From: an uncultured Microcaldota archaeon
GTDB taxonomy: Archaea > Micrarchaeota > Micrarchaeia > Micrarchaeales > Micrarchaeaceae
Reading direction: 5' to 3'
NCBI GenBank assembly: GCA_903884115.1
Contig: CAISDH010000033.1
Span: forward strand, 168,479 to 232,478
Length of the DNA stretch: 64,000 nt
Made by a program: the position numbers and the translations under genes. The notes below the pieces were generated by a model. The model worked only from the letters and a program-made list of their open reading frames with translations. It was not told the origin of the DNA and ran no database searches. Shown here in pieces: positions 39,658-47,669 of the stretch (position 1 is its first letter; every line of letters starts with the position of its first letter).

Positions 39658-41913
39658 GTGTTGAGTTCTATACTCCGCACACCGAGATTGTGCCATAAAG
39701 GTGCTTTAATAACTGATTTACGCCGCTATATTGCGCTTCTGACAATTGCAGTAGTTGCGTTCTCATTTCTCTTTGTAACGGCATCAGCATATTCCCAAAG
39801 CTCCAGGCCCGCTTCGTACGTGTTGCTGTTTGACCATGCGATATATCCGATGCAGTCCACGACCTCAGGCGGCGGACCAACGAATATCCCAAACACCCTT
39901 TACTCCTTAACCACAATACTGCCCACCAACACCGCCACAACCGCCCAAACCACTGTTCCAACCACAATACCTACCACGATAACATACACGACAGTGCCCG
40001 CCAACACTGCCACGACCACCCAAACCACTGTTCATACCACAACAACCATACCTGCCAATACTCTCAAGAACAGCACAACAACCATTCACACTTCAACTAC
40101 GACAGTGCCTGCCAACACCGCCACAACCAACACGAATACGCCTTACTCTTCAACTACTATAATAGCCACCAACACCCTCAAGAACAGCACAAACACTATT
40201 CGTCCTACTGCAGTATCCGCCAACACCGCCACAACCAACACGAACGCAATTTATCCTTCAAATACAATACTCCCTGCAAATACGCCTACAACAACACAAA
40301 ACACAATGCATACAACCCCCGTGCCCATTAACACTACTGTCCCTTACAATACAATCAAGAATCCAACATCGGTTACAGCAGTCATAAATCCTGTCACGAA
40401 CGCGATTTACACCACAGCAAACAGCACCATACGTTATGTGTGTGTGCCCCCTGCGGTCTACAACTCCATATCCAAGGCATGTAGCACCCCCCAAATAATA
40501 TCCCCGCTTAATCTTTCAACATCCCAGCTTGCTCAACTGTCCAGCACCATAGGCGTTTCTGTCAATGTGATTTCTGCCATATCAATAAGCATCTTTAACG
40601 GAACTAACTCGATAACAGTCAGGTGCAACGGCTGCACTGGCATTGCTAACAGCACGTCTGGAATAACAACAATAAACACAAACGCACCATTGCCTGCGGG
40701 CACACTAATGGGCATTCTCTCTTCCACGAATGCCATCACTCCCGCAACTGTGGCCAATGCATTCGCAAAGAACAACAGTCTAGTTAACGGCATTGTGAGC
40801 AGCTCCACCCCCTATGGCTTCTCCGTGTTGAACACCACTGTACTAACGGGGTACAATACAACGGCTCAGAACACAGTGACGATACAGTGGAGTTCAACAA
40901 AGTTCATGGGCACTCAAAATGTCAGCACCAATTCAATAAGGAGCGCAGCGACGAGCCTGTCCGCCACTAATTCACCAACTCCATCGCAACTCACTGCGCA
41001 ATTTGCCCTTCACTACTTGGGTAACGTCTCGAACGTGAGCGTTTCGTCGCAGGCCGAAGTGCACGCAGTGGTCACAGTGCAAAGCCTCACTAGTACAACG
41101 CAGTACGTGCCATCGAACATCACCGTATACAGCTCGAAAAGCACTTCTGTCGTGAGCGTTACAAACCTCGTGAAGAACGTCAGCAGCTATGTGAACACCA
41201 CTCGCGCAAAAGGAACTGCCCTGGCTTCCCTGGTCGTAGTGCCCAAGAACAACATAACTGCGCTTGCCGCAGGCATACATGTCTACAATAGCAGTGCATC
41301 AAATGTGTTCTCAGGCAACATAATATCGAAACAAACGTTCGGCAACGTCATCAGCATGATGATGATAAATAGCAGCGTGAAGGATTCCCTTCTTAACAAG
41401 GTGCAATACAAGTTCAACATCAGCAAAAAGCTTCTGAGTTCGCGCAACCTCACCACAAACGCAGTCCGCCTGTACAGGCACAACTCGACATCCGGAAAAT
41501 GGTATGCGCTGCCAACAAGCCTGACAGGCTCCAACGGCACCCAGTACTTCTTCACCGCAACGTCACCGGGCTTCTCCTTCTACGCAATATCCTTCGGATA
41601 CATAGAGACCAATATCACGTCTGTCACCAATAGCACTCCCACAGTGCAACCACCAAGCAAGGTGCTTGCGTTCCCGATGGAGTTTATACTCGCAACAGTC
41701 CTGCTGTTTGTGGTGGTGGTACTGATCGCATACTTCGTATTTATGAAAAAGGGCAATCCAAAATCTCCTCCTGGGGCAGGAATGCCGCCACAAAACCCTC
41801 CTGAGATGGGGGTGCCTCCACAATCCCCTCCGAGGATGGAAGCGCCACCGCAATTCCCTCCTGAAGCCGGAACTCGGCCACCGCAAGGGCCAGCGCAGCA
41901 GGGTCCTTATTAG
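39658..41913 (+). CDS. Mucin-like surface glycoprotein with PGF-pre-PGF-type domain
   Basis: A 751-residue protein. A signal sequence (IALLTIAVVAFSFLFVTASA) is followed by a Thr/Asn-rich low-complexity region (about residues 80-225), outer domains with dozens of sequons, and a region ending VRLYRHNSTSGKWYALPTS and TSPGFSFYAIS that matches the PGF-pre-PGF pattern. A C-terminal helix (FILATVLLFVVVVLIAYFVF) and a Pro-rich cytoplasmic tail (PPQNPPEMG-type repeats) close it. It probably forms part of the envelope. GTG 39658 is the working start; later starts at about 39710 are possible. Confidence 0.75.
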   Translation: MLSSILRTPRLCHKGALITDLRRYIALLTIAVVAFSFLFVTASAYSQSSRPASYVLLFDHAIYPMQSTTSGGGPTNIPNTLYSLTTILPTNTATTAQTTVPTTIPTTITYTTVPANTATTTQTTVHTTTTIPANTLKNSTTTIHTSTTTVPANTATTNTNTPYSSTTIIATNTLKNSTNTIRPTAVSANTATTNTNAIYPSNTILPANTPTTTQNTMHTTPVPINTTVPYNTIKNPTSVTAVINPVTNAIYTTANSTIRYVCVPPAVYNSISKACSTPQIISPLNLSTSQLAQLSSTIGVSVNVISAISISIFNGTNSITVRCNGCTGIANSTSGITTINTNAPLPAGTLMGILSSTNAITPATVANAFAKNNSLVNGIVSSSTPYGFSVLNTTVLTGYNTTAQNTVTIQWSSTKFMGTQNVSTNSIRSAATSLSATNSPTPSQLTAQFALHYLGNVSNVSVSSQAEVHAVVTVQSLTSTTQYVPSNITVYSSKSTSVVSVTNLVKNVSSYVNTTRAKGTALASLVVVPKNNITALAAGIHVYNSSASNVFSGNIISKQTFGNVISMMMINSSVKDSLLNKVQYKFNISKKLLSSRNLTTNAVRLYRHNSTSGKWYALPTSLTGSNGTQYFFTATSPGFSFYAISFGYIETNITSVTNSTPTVQPPSKVLAFPMEFILATVLLFVVVVLIAYFVFMKKGNPKSPPGAGMPPQNPPEMGVPPQSPPRMEAPPQFPPEAGTRPPQGPAQQGPY
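39925..40335 (+). repeat. Degenerate repeats encoding PANTATT/ANTLKNST units
   Basis: About seven imperfect units of 17-19 codons, with recurring protein blocks PANTATT, ANTLKNST and TTTVHTT. Units alternate between PANTATT- and NTLKNS-types, so the ancestral unit may be a pair. Such Thr-rich arrays are typical O-glycosylated stalks. Confidence 0.65.
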
Positions 41914-41965
41914 TGTGTCTCTTTGGACGCATGCAGACTTCTTACTGTTGCAGTGCCGCAGTAAA

Positions 41966-42859
41966 CTAACGCTTTTCCGCAAGGAAGAGAATCACTGCCT
42001 TCGCCATGGTGAGCTTGTTCCTGGCCTCCTCCCATGCTATGCTTTTCGGGCTGTCAAGCACATCGGAGGTTATCTCTTCTCCGCGGTGCGCAGGCAGTGG
42101 GTGCATGACAAGCGCATCAGGCTTCGCGTAGGATAGCATTTGTGCATTCACCTGATAAGGGGCAAAGAGGGTTCTTCTCTTTTCGGCTTCGCCCTCGTCA
42201 CCCATGCTGACAAACGTATCAGTGTAAATGATGTCAACGCCTGCCATGCCCTCTTTTATCGAGTCGTATATGCGCACTGTGCCGTAGCGCTCTGCTTTTG
42301 ATACGTATCTCTTGTCCGGCTCGAAGCCCTTGGGCCCTATGAGGTGGACTTCCGCGCCCAGCTTGACAGCCAAGAGCATCAGTGAGTTGAACGTGTTCTG
42401 CGCAATGTCTCCGACCAGCGCTATGCGCAGGCCCTTCAGGCTCTTGTGCTTCAATATCGTGTATACGTCCGTCAGCGCCTGCGTAGGGTGCTCCTGCATT
42501 GTCAGTGCATTGATCACCGGAATGCTGGCGCTTGCGGCTATCTCAAGAAGCATCTTGTGGTCTTCGGTCCTTACGGCTACGAAGTCGCAGTAAAAGTTGA
42601 GCATTCTCGTGGTGTCAGCAACACTCTCGCCGCGCTTCATCTGCGAGCTCTGTTGGTCTAGGTAAAACGTTGAGCCGCCCAGCTGTGTCATCGCCGCGGA
42701 GAAAGAGAGTCTTGTGCGCGTCGAAGGCAGCGTGAATAACAGTGCCAGCACCTTGCCTTTCAGCGCGTCAGTGTTTTTGTTCTGCGTAGTGCTGTCTGCA
42801 ATTGAGAATATCTTGTTTATCTGCTCGTTCGAAAGAGAATCGATCTCAAGTATGTGCAA
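41966..42859 (-). CDS. argF: Carbamoyltransferase, ornithine type with an ATCase-like HPLP motif
   Basis: A 297-residue transcarbamylase. Carbamoyl-phosphate site STRTR (46-50) and HPTQ (124-127) are intact. The ornithine-side loop DTFVSMG (214-220) is OTCase-like, but the HCLPAHRG motif of OTCases reads HPLPAHRG (253-260): the Cys is Pro, as in aspartate transcarbamylase. The substrate is most likely ornithine or a relative. TTG start behind GGTGG, overlapping the upstream stop. Third gene of the S8e-hypothetical-carbamoyltransferase operon. Confidence 0.85.
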   Translation of the reverse strand: MHILEIDSLSNEQINKIFSIADSTTQNKNTDALKGKVLALLFTLPSTRTRLSFSAAMTQLGGSTFYLDQQSSQMKRGESVADTTRMLNFYCDFVAVRTEDHKMLLEIAASASIPVINALTMQEHPTQALTDVYTILKHKSLKGLRIALVGDIAQNTFNSLMLLAVKLGAEVHLIGPKGFEPDKRYVSKAERYGTVRIYDSIKEGMAGVDIIYTDTFVSMGDEGEAEKRRTLFAPYQVNAQMLSYAKPDALVMHPLPAHRGEEITSDVLDSPKSIAWEEARNKLTMAKAVILFLAEKR

Positions 42860-43324
42860 CTAACCACCGAATATGGAACCGAAGCCCGATCCTGCCTTGT
42901 CTTCCTCGTTCTTTATCACTGCGATCACAGCGTCTTCGTCAAGCTTCTGCGCTCTCTTGATGGTCTTGAACTCGTTTTTGAAGCGCTGCTCTGCCTTGTC
43001 CAGAATGTCATCAGCAGCGTTTATGTAGAGATACAGTTTGTTAGCATTCAAACCCAGAGTTGCACCATCCCTCAGGCTGCAGCCCTGCCTTGCGAATATA
43101 ACTTGCGCCTTAGGATCAGTCTTCAACTTGTCCAGCACTTCCTTGACCTGCTTCTCATGCTCCTCCAGCTCTTTCTTCTGGTCTTCGGTTAGCTTCTCTG
43201 CCGGGATATCCGCACTAGCAGGCGCTGGAGGTATCAGGTTCGGATCAGTGTACGGATCGTAACTCAGCACCTTCTTCAGATCCGCTTCCTCGGACCTATC
43301 GCATTCATATACACGAGCAGGCAA
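42860..43324 (-). CDS. Hypothetical protein with charged coiled-coil middle
   Basis: A 154-residue protein, family not recognised. A Pro-rich stretch (DPNLIPPAPASADIPAEKL) precedes a charged helix (EDQKKELEEHEKQVKEVLDKLK) and a domain containing VIFARQGCSLRDGATLGLNANKLYLYIN; it ends GSGFGSIFGG. TTG start behind GAGGTGTTGGA. Lies between S8e and the carbamoyltransferase. Confidence 0.65.
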   Translation of the reverse strand: MPARVYECDRSEEADLKKVLSYDPYTDPNLIPPAPASADIPAEKLTEDQKKELEEHEKQVKEVLDKLKTDPKAQVIFARQGCSLRDGATLGLNANKLYLYINAADDILDKAEQRFKNEFKTIKRAQKLDEDAVIAVIKNEEDKAGSGFGSIFGG

Positions 43325-43333
43325 TCCAACACC

Positions 43334-43726
43334 TCATACCAGTCTTGCGTTTATCGTACCTTCCCTTCCTGGCCTGTTGAGCACAACGGCATTGCCGAGC
43401 TCCGTTGCGATCACAGAACCTTTTGTGATTATGTTCTGCCTTGCGAAGTTCCTGTTGTTCTTGGATTCAACAACCCTGGTTATCTTGGTCTTCTTGAATC
43501 CGCTCTTCGTAAGGACGTTTGCAAATGCCACTGCCTTGAGCCTTGTGCCCGGAGCTCCGCCCTTGCGCCTTATCTTTGTAGACCTGTTCGATTCGGCGAG
43601 CTTCGTTGCCACGAAATAGTCTCCGCTCTCGCTCCTTTGCTTGTCCCTGAACTTCAGCTTCTTCTTTCCATTGCCGGAACTCTTCGTGTTCGACCTTCCA
43701 TGATGCTGCTTTCTAAACTGACTCAT
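43334..43726 (-). CDS. rps8e: 30S ribosomal protein S8e
   Basis: Archaeal/eukaryotic small-subunit protein, 130 residues: SQFRKQHHGRSNTKSSGNGKKKLKFRDKQR-type start in blocks, GDYFVATKL, RRKGGAPGTRLKAVAFANV, and the C-terminal GSVIATELGNAVVLNRPGREGTINARLV region. ATG 43726 follows GTGATATT. First gene of a three-gene operon. Confidence 0.95.
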   Translation of the reverse strand: MSQFRKQHHGRSNTKSSGNGKKKLKFRDKQRSESGDYFVATKLAESNRSTKIRRKGGAPGTRLKAVAFANVLTKSGFKKTKITRVVESKNNRNFARQNIITKGSVIATELGNAVVLNRPGREGTINARLV

Positions 43727-43852
43727 AATATCACAAACGCACAAATACGTGCTGCTGCATAATGTGTCAATTGCATGTATTTATACCTTATTGCCCGCAG
43801 GCATAAGTTCAAAGCATGACGTGTCCGTAATTTCAATCGTAAGGTGCTATCG

Positions 43853-45061
43853 ATGGCAAAGATAAGATCTGCTAAGATAAGAAAGATACTCGATTCAAGA
43901 GGAAACCCTACCGTAGAAGTGGACGTGCTCATAAGCGACGGGACGATGGGACGTGCTGCTGCCCCTGGCGGAGCAAGCAAAGGCACCTTCGAGGTAAAGG
44001 ATTATCCTGCAGAGGGCATAGATTCCGGTATGGCTCGGTTCAGAGAGACCGTAATTCCAAAGCTCGTAGGAAATGACCCTCTTGCCCAGGCGACTGTTGA
44101 CAAATTGCTGCACAGCCTGGACGGCACCGAAGATTTCTCTTTCATAGGGGGTAACATAGCAATCGCAGCATCACTTGCAACGGCAAAAGCGGCTGCAAGA
44201 TCTGAGGGCGTCGAATTGTACAAGTTGCTGCTAAAGAATGGCAAAGCAACATTGCCCCATCCTCTCGGAAACATAATAGGAGGGGGAAAGCATGCGATAA
44301 ACGGGACCACGATGCAGGAGTTCCTCTCGCTCGCTTCAGGAAGTAGTTATTCCGATTCCGCATTCGCCAACGTTACGGTGCACAAAAGGACAGGCGAACT
44401 CCTGAAGAAACGTTTCCCGAACTATCCGATAGGGCTAGGGGATGAAAAGGCATGGGTCGCTGCGCTTGACGACACTGGTGCGATAGAGGTGCTTTCCGAC
44501 GCGATAGCGTATGCGCATGACAAGACAGGCATCAGCATAAGCCCTGCAATAGACCTCGCAGCATCGGAGTTTTACCGCGACGGCACGTATATATACAAAG
44601 ACAGGACGCTCACAAAATCCGGACAGATAGATTTCATCTCGGATCTCGTTGAAAAGTTCTCATTGAGGATCATCGAGGATCCGCTTGAAGAGAACGATTT
44701 CGAGGGCTTCGCCGAACTAACAAAGAGAGTAGGCAAGAAAACCCTCATAGTCGGAGACGATCTTTTTGTCACCAACAAGAAGCGGCTTGACAAGGGCATA
44801 AAATCAGGGGCAGCAAACGCTGTGCTGATCAAACCCAACCAGATCGGGACGCTCAGCGACATGATAGAGACTGTCATGCTCGCGAAGAAACACGGTTACG
44901 AGACCGTCATATCGCACAGGAGCGGCGAAACTGAGGATTCCACGATAGCGCACCTTGCGGTTGGATTGGGCATAAGGTACATAAAGACTGGCACCATAGG
45001 CGGGGAGCGCACGGCGAAGCACAACGAACTGATACGGATAGAGGAGGCCGAGCGCAGTTAG
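43853..45061 (+). CDS. eno: Enolase
   Basis: Glycolysis: 2-phosphoglycerate to phosphoenolpyruvate. The 402-residue protein has ILDSRGNPTVEVDV, PGGASKGTFE, the metal ligands in EDPLEENDFEG and GDDLFVTN, the catalytic Lys in AVLIKPNQIGTLSD, and SHRSGETEDSTIAHLAVG. AAGGTG precedes ATG 43853. It is convergent with a phosphoglycerate mutase gene, the preceding step of the pathway. Confidence 0.96.
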   Translation: MAKIRSAKIRKILDSRGNPTVEVDVLISDGTMGRAAAPGGASKGTFEVKDYPAEGIDSGMARFRETVIPKLVGNDPLAQATVDKLLHSLDGTEDFSFIGGNIAIAASLATAKAAARSEGVELYKLLLKNGKATLPHPLGNIIGGGKHAINGTTMQEFLSLASGSSYSDSAFANVTVHKRTGELLKKRFPNYPIGLGDEKAWVAALDDTGAIEVLSDAIAYAHDKTGISISPAIDLAASEFYRDGTYIYKDRTLTKSGQIDFISDLVEKFSLRIIEDPLEENDFEGFAELTKRVGKKTLIVGDDLFVTNKKRLDKGIKSGAANAVLIKPNQIGTLSDMIETVMLAKKHGYETVISHRSGETEDSTIAHLAVGLGIRYIKTGTIGGERTAKHNELIRIEEAERS

Positions 45062-45064
45062 GGC

Positions 45065-45625
45065 TCATATATCGTATTCGTATACCTTTGCCCGGGGGTG
45101 CTCGAAGGAACACATCTCCTCTATGCTGAGCTTCTCGAAGTACCTTCTTATCGGCCTCAATGAGTTTCCATGTGCAGATATGAACACAACATCATCCTTC
45201 TTCAAGGTGGGCAGCACGTCTTTCAGGAAAGACAGAACTCTTTTCTCAGTATCCTTTATGCTCTCGCCTCCTGGAGGCGCAACATCGTAGGATCTGTGCC
45301 ATAGCTGGAACTCTCTCGGTTGCCTTTCCTTGGTTTCAACCTTGCTTTTCCCGTTCAGGGTTCCGTAATTGCGTTCTTTTATTCGCGAGTCTATTATTAT
45401 CGGAATCTTGTCCTTACTGTCGCCAAGCACTATGTAGAGCGTGTGCTGTGCTCTCTTCAGGTCCGAGGTGTATGCCTTTGTCGGTTTCAAGTTTTCTAGC
45501 TTTTTTGCTATCTCTTCACATTCTTTTATTCCCTCTTCATTAAGGTCCGGATCTTCCCAGCCCGTAAATATCTGGTCTTTGTTGTATGCGGTCTGGCCGT
45601 GCCTGAATACGAATATCTTTGCCAT
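45065..45625 (-). CDS. gpmA: Histidine-phosphatase family, phosphoglycerate mutase-like
   Basis: A 186-residue protein. The phospho-His motif is FRHGQTAYN (His9), with RIKERNYGTLNG and the second catalytic His in ISAHGNSLRPIRRY. These features fit cofactor-dependent phosphoglycerate mutase (3- to 2-phosphoglycerate), although it is shorter than the bacterial GpmA, so a related phosphatase is possible. TATA box (about 45646-45655) 27 bp upstream indicates a leaderless start. Located tail to tail with enolase. Confidence 0.82.
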   Translation of the reverse strand: MAKIFVFRHGQTAYNKDQIFTGWEDPDLNEEGIKECEEIAKKLENLKPTKAYTSDLKRAQHTLYIVLGDSKDKIPIIIDSRIKERNYGTLNGKSKVETKERQPREFQLWHRSYDVAPPGGESIKDTEKRVLSFLKDVLPTLKKDDVVFISAHGNSLRPIRRYFEKLSIEEMCSFEHPRAKVYEYDI

Positions 45626-45698
45626 ACAACAACTTATGAAGAAGAACTTTTAATAAATCTCCTTGGCAAATCACTACGCAAGATCATAAGATGTTTGC

Positions 45699-46025
45699 AT
45701 GGCCACCATAGACGAATTCAAGGCAATCGACCTGCGTGTAGGCAAGATTCTGGAAGTGGCAGAGCTGAACGACACCAGAAAGCCCATGTACCAGCTCAAG
45801 GTTGACCTGGGCGAGCTCGGGATAAGGACGATAATCGCGGGCATAAGAAGCTATTATACAACAGACGAACTCCTGAACAGCTATATCGTCGTCGTTGCGA
45901 ATCTCGATCCCAAGAAAGTGGGTGCGTACATCTCCGAGGGTATGCTGCTTGCTGCACAGGAAGGTGATAATGTGCAGCTCATAAGGCCTGACAAGGCGCT
46001 AGCGCCCGGAAGCAAGGTCGGGTAA
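45699..46025 (+). CDS. tRNA-binding domain protein (MetRS C-terminal/EMAPII-like)
   Basis: A 108-residue OB-fold protein: IDLRVGKILEVAELNDTRKPMYQLKVDLGELGIRTIIAGI and SEGMLLAA are the tRNA-binding domain signatures in two blocks. In many organisms this domain is the C-terminal part of MetRS; the MetRS encoded next lacks it, so this protein probably acts in trans. Confidence 0.88.
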   Translation: MATIDEFKAIDLRVGKILEVAELNDTRKPMYQLKVDLGELGIRTIIAGIRSYYTTDELLNSYIVVVANLDPKKVGAYISEGMLLAAQEGDNVQLIRPDKALAPGSKVG

Positions 46026-46083
46026 TCACACGATTGATCTGAGTAAAGGATAATATAGTTGAATGACAAATGAATGTGGTCAA

Positions 46084-47568
46084 ATGACAAATGAAAATTT
46101 CTACATCACTACTGCGATACCCTACGTCAACGCTGCGCCACACATAGGACACGCGCTTGAGTTCGTGCAGACTGACGTAATACGGCGCTTCTATGATATA
46201 CTTGGATATAAAACATTCCTCCTTACAGGTGCTGACGAAAACAGCCTAAAGAATGTGAGGGCTGCAGAGGCGCTCAAGATCGGCACGCAGGAGCTATGCG
46301 ATAGGAACTCCCTTCTTTTTCGCCAGCTTGCTGAAAAGATAAATCTCAAGTACGACATCTTCTTCCGCTCCTCCAATAAAGATAAGCATTGGCCTGGTGC
46401 TCAAGAAATATGGAAACGATGCGTAGATTCCGGGGACATATACAAGAAAGAATACGAGGGGCTTTATTGCGTAGGCTGTGAGGGGTTCTATACTAAAGAT
46501 GAGCTAGTTGATGGTCTTTGCCCAGAGCACAAGACTAAACCAGAAGAAGTAAAAGAGGTGAACTACTTTTTCCGCCTATCAAAATACCAAGATGCTCTGC
46601 TGCAGCTCATCGAATCCGGGAAACTTGCAATCTTTCCAGAGAGCAGAAAAAACGAGGTGCTCAGTTTCATAAAAGGTGGCCTGGAGGATTTCAGCGCATC
46701 GCGTTCCGCAGAGCGTGCGCACGGGTGGGGAGTTCCGGTGCCTGGGGATCCATCGCAGATTCAATACGTTTGGATAGACGCTCTAACAACTTACATAAAC
46801 GGCATAGGCTTTGGCACAGACATGGAACAATTCAAGAAGTGGTGGCCTGCGCAACTGCACGTTATAGGTAAGGGGATAACCCGATTCCATGCAATATACT
46901 GGCCTGCCATACTGATGTCTGCAAAGGTGGAGTTGCCTAAGGCAATATTCGCTCATGGATATCTTACTGTGAATGGAGAAAAGATGAGCAAGACGATAGG
47001 GAATGTCATAAATCCTCTCGACGTTCTAGAGAAGTATAGTGCAGATGAACTGAGATATTACTTGATAAGGGACATGCCTTCGTTTGAGGATGGTGATTTC
47101 TCCATCCAGGCACTAAAAGACAGAGCGAATAAGGAACTTCTCGGTGAGATAGGAAACCTGGTCAGCAGGGTGCTCACAATGGCAGAGAGATCCGGGTTAC
47201 AAAAGTACGAAGGTGATAATGTGTTGGAGAAGAAGCTTGAACTGGAAAAAATCAAGACTACTCTTTCAAAGATGGAATTGCACGAGACACTTGAAGCAGT
47301 ACTCTCTTTCGTGAAAGAATGCAACAGATACATAAATGAGGAAGCGCCTTGGAAGCTCTCAGGTAAGCCGTTGGAAACTGCACTGTACAACCTGCTTGAG
47401 GGAATTCGTGTGCTGAGCATACTCCTCTATCCTTTCATACCTGACACTGCAGGCAAAATGGCAGATAAATTGGGAACGAAGATGGGGTGCATAGAGGATT
47501 GCACATTCAGAGGAAAGTTCGAAGGCAAAGTAGTGAAAGGTGCTCACCTGTTCGAGAAGTTGGAATGA
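46084..47568 (+). CDS. metG: Methionyl-tRNA synthetase without C-terminal tRNA-binding domain
   Basis: Class I synthetase, 494 residues. HIGH is present at 20-23 (PHIGH), KMSKS as KMSKT (about 300-303), and zinc ligands CVGC/CPEH in the CP domain (about 129-149). The anticodon-binding helices follow. The region ATGACAAATGAA is repeated, giving in-frame ATGs at 46063 and 46084; the TATA element near 46050-46056 favours 46084. Confidence 0.94.
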   Translation: MTNENFYITTAIPYVNAAPHIGHALEFVQTDVIRRFYDILGYKTFLLTGADENSLKNVRAAEALKIGTQELCDRNSLLFRQLAEKINLKYDIFFRSSNKDKHWPGAQEIWKRCVDSGDIYKKEYEGLYCVGCEGFYTKDELVDGLCPEHKTKPEEVKEVNYFFRLSKYQDALLQLIESGKLAIFPESRKNEVLSFIKGGLEDFSASRSAERAHGWGVPVPGDPSQIQYVWIDALTTYINGIGFGTDMEQFKKWWPAQLHVIGKGITRFHAIYWPAILMSAKVELPKAIFAHGYLTVNGEKMSKTIGNVINPLDVLEKYSADELRYYLIRDMPSFEDGDFSIQALKDRANKELLGEIGNLVSRVLTMAERSGLQKYEGDNVLEKKLELEKIKTTLSKMELHETLEAVLSFVKECNRYINEEAPWKLSGKPLETALYNLLEGIRVLSILLYPFIPDTAGKMADKLGTKMGCIEDCTFRGKFEGKVVKGAHLFEKLE

Positions 47569-47669
47569 GGCTGTTCTTTCAGAAAACGCCTAATAGTGGA
47601 AGTCCTCACTTCTTTATAGAAGGTTTATGAATGTTGAGCACGTTAAGCTCGTTATAAGTAGGGGGTAGA

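Noticed and set aside
39925..40335. Possible CRISPR array in the repeat-rich stretch
   Set aside because: Repeats are degenerate, in frame with the Thr-rich protein, and lack regular spacers or cas genes.
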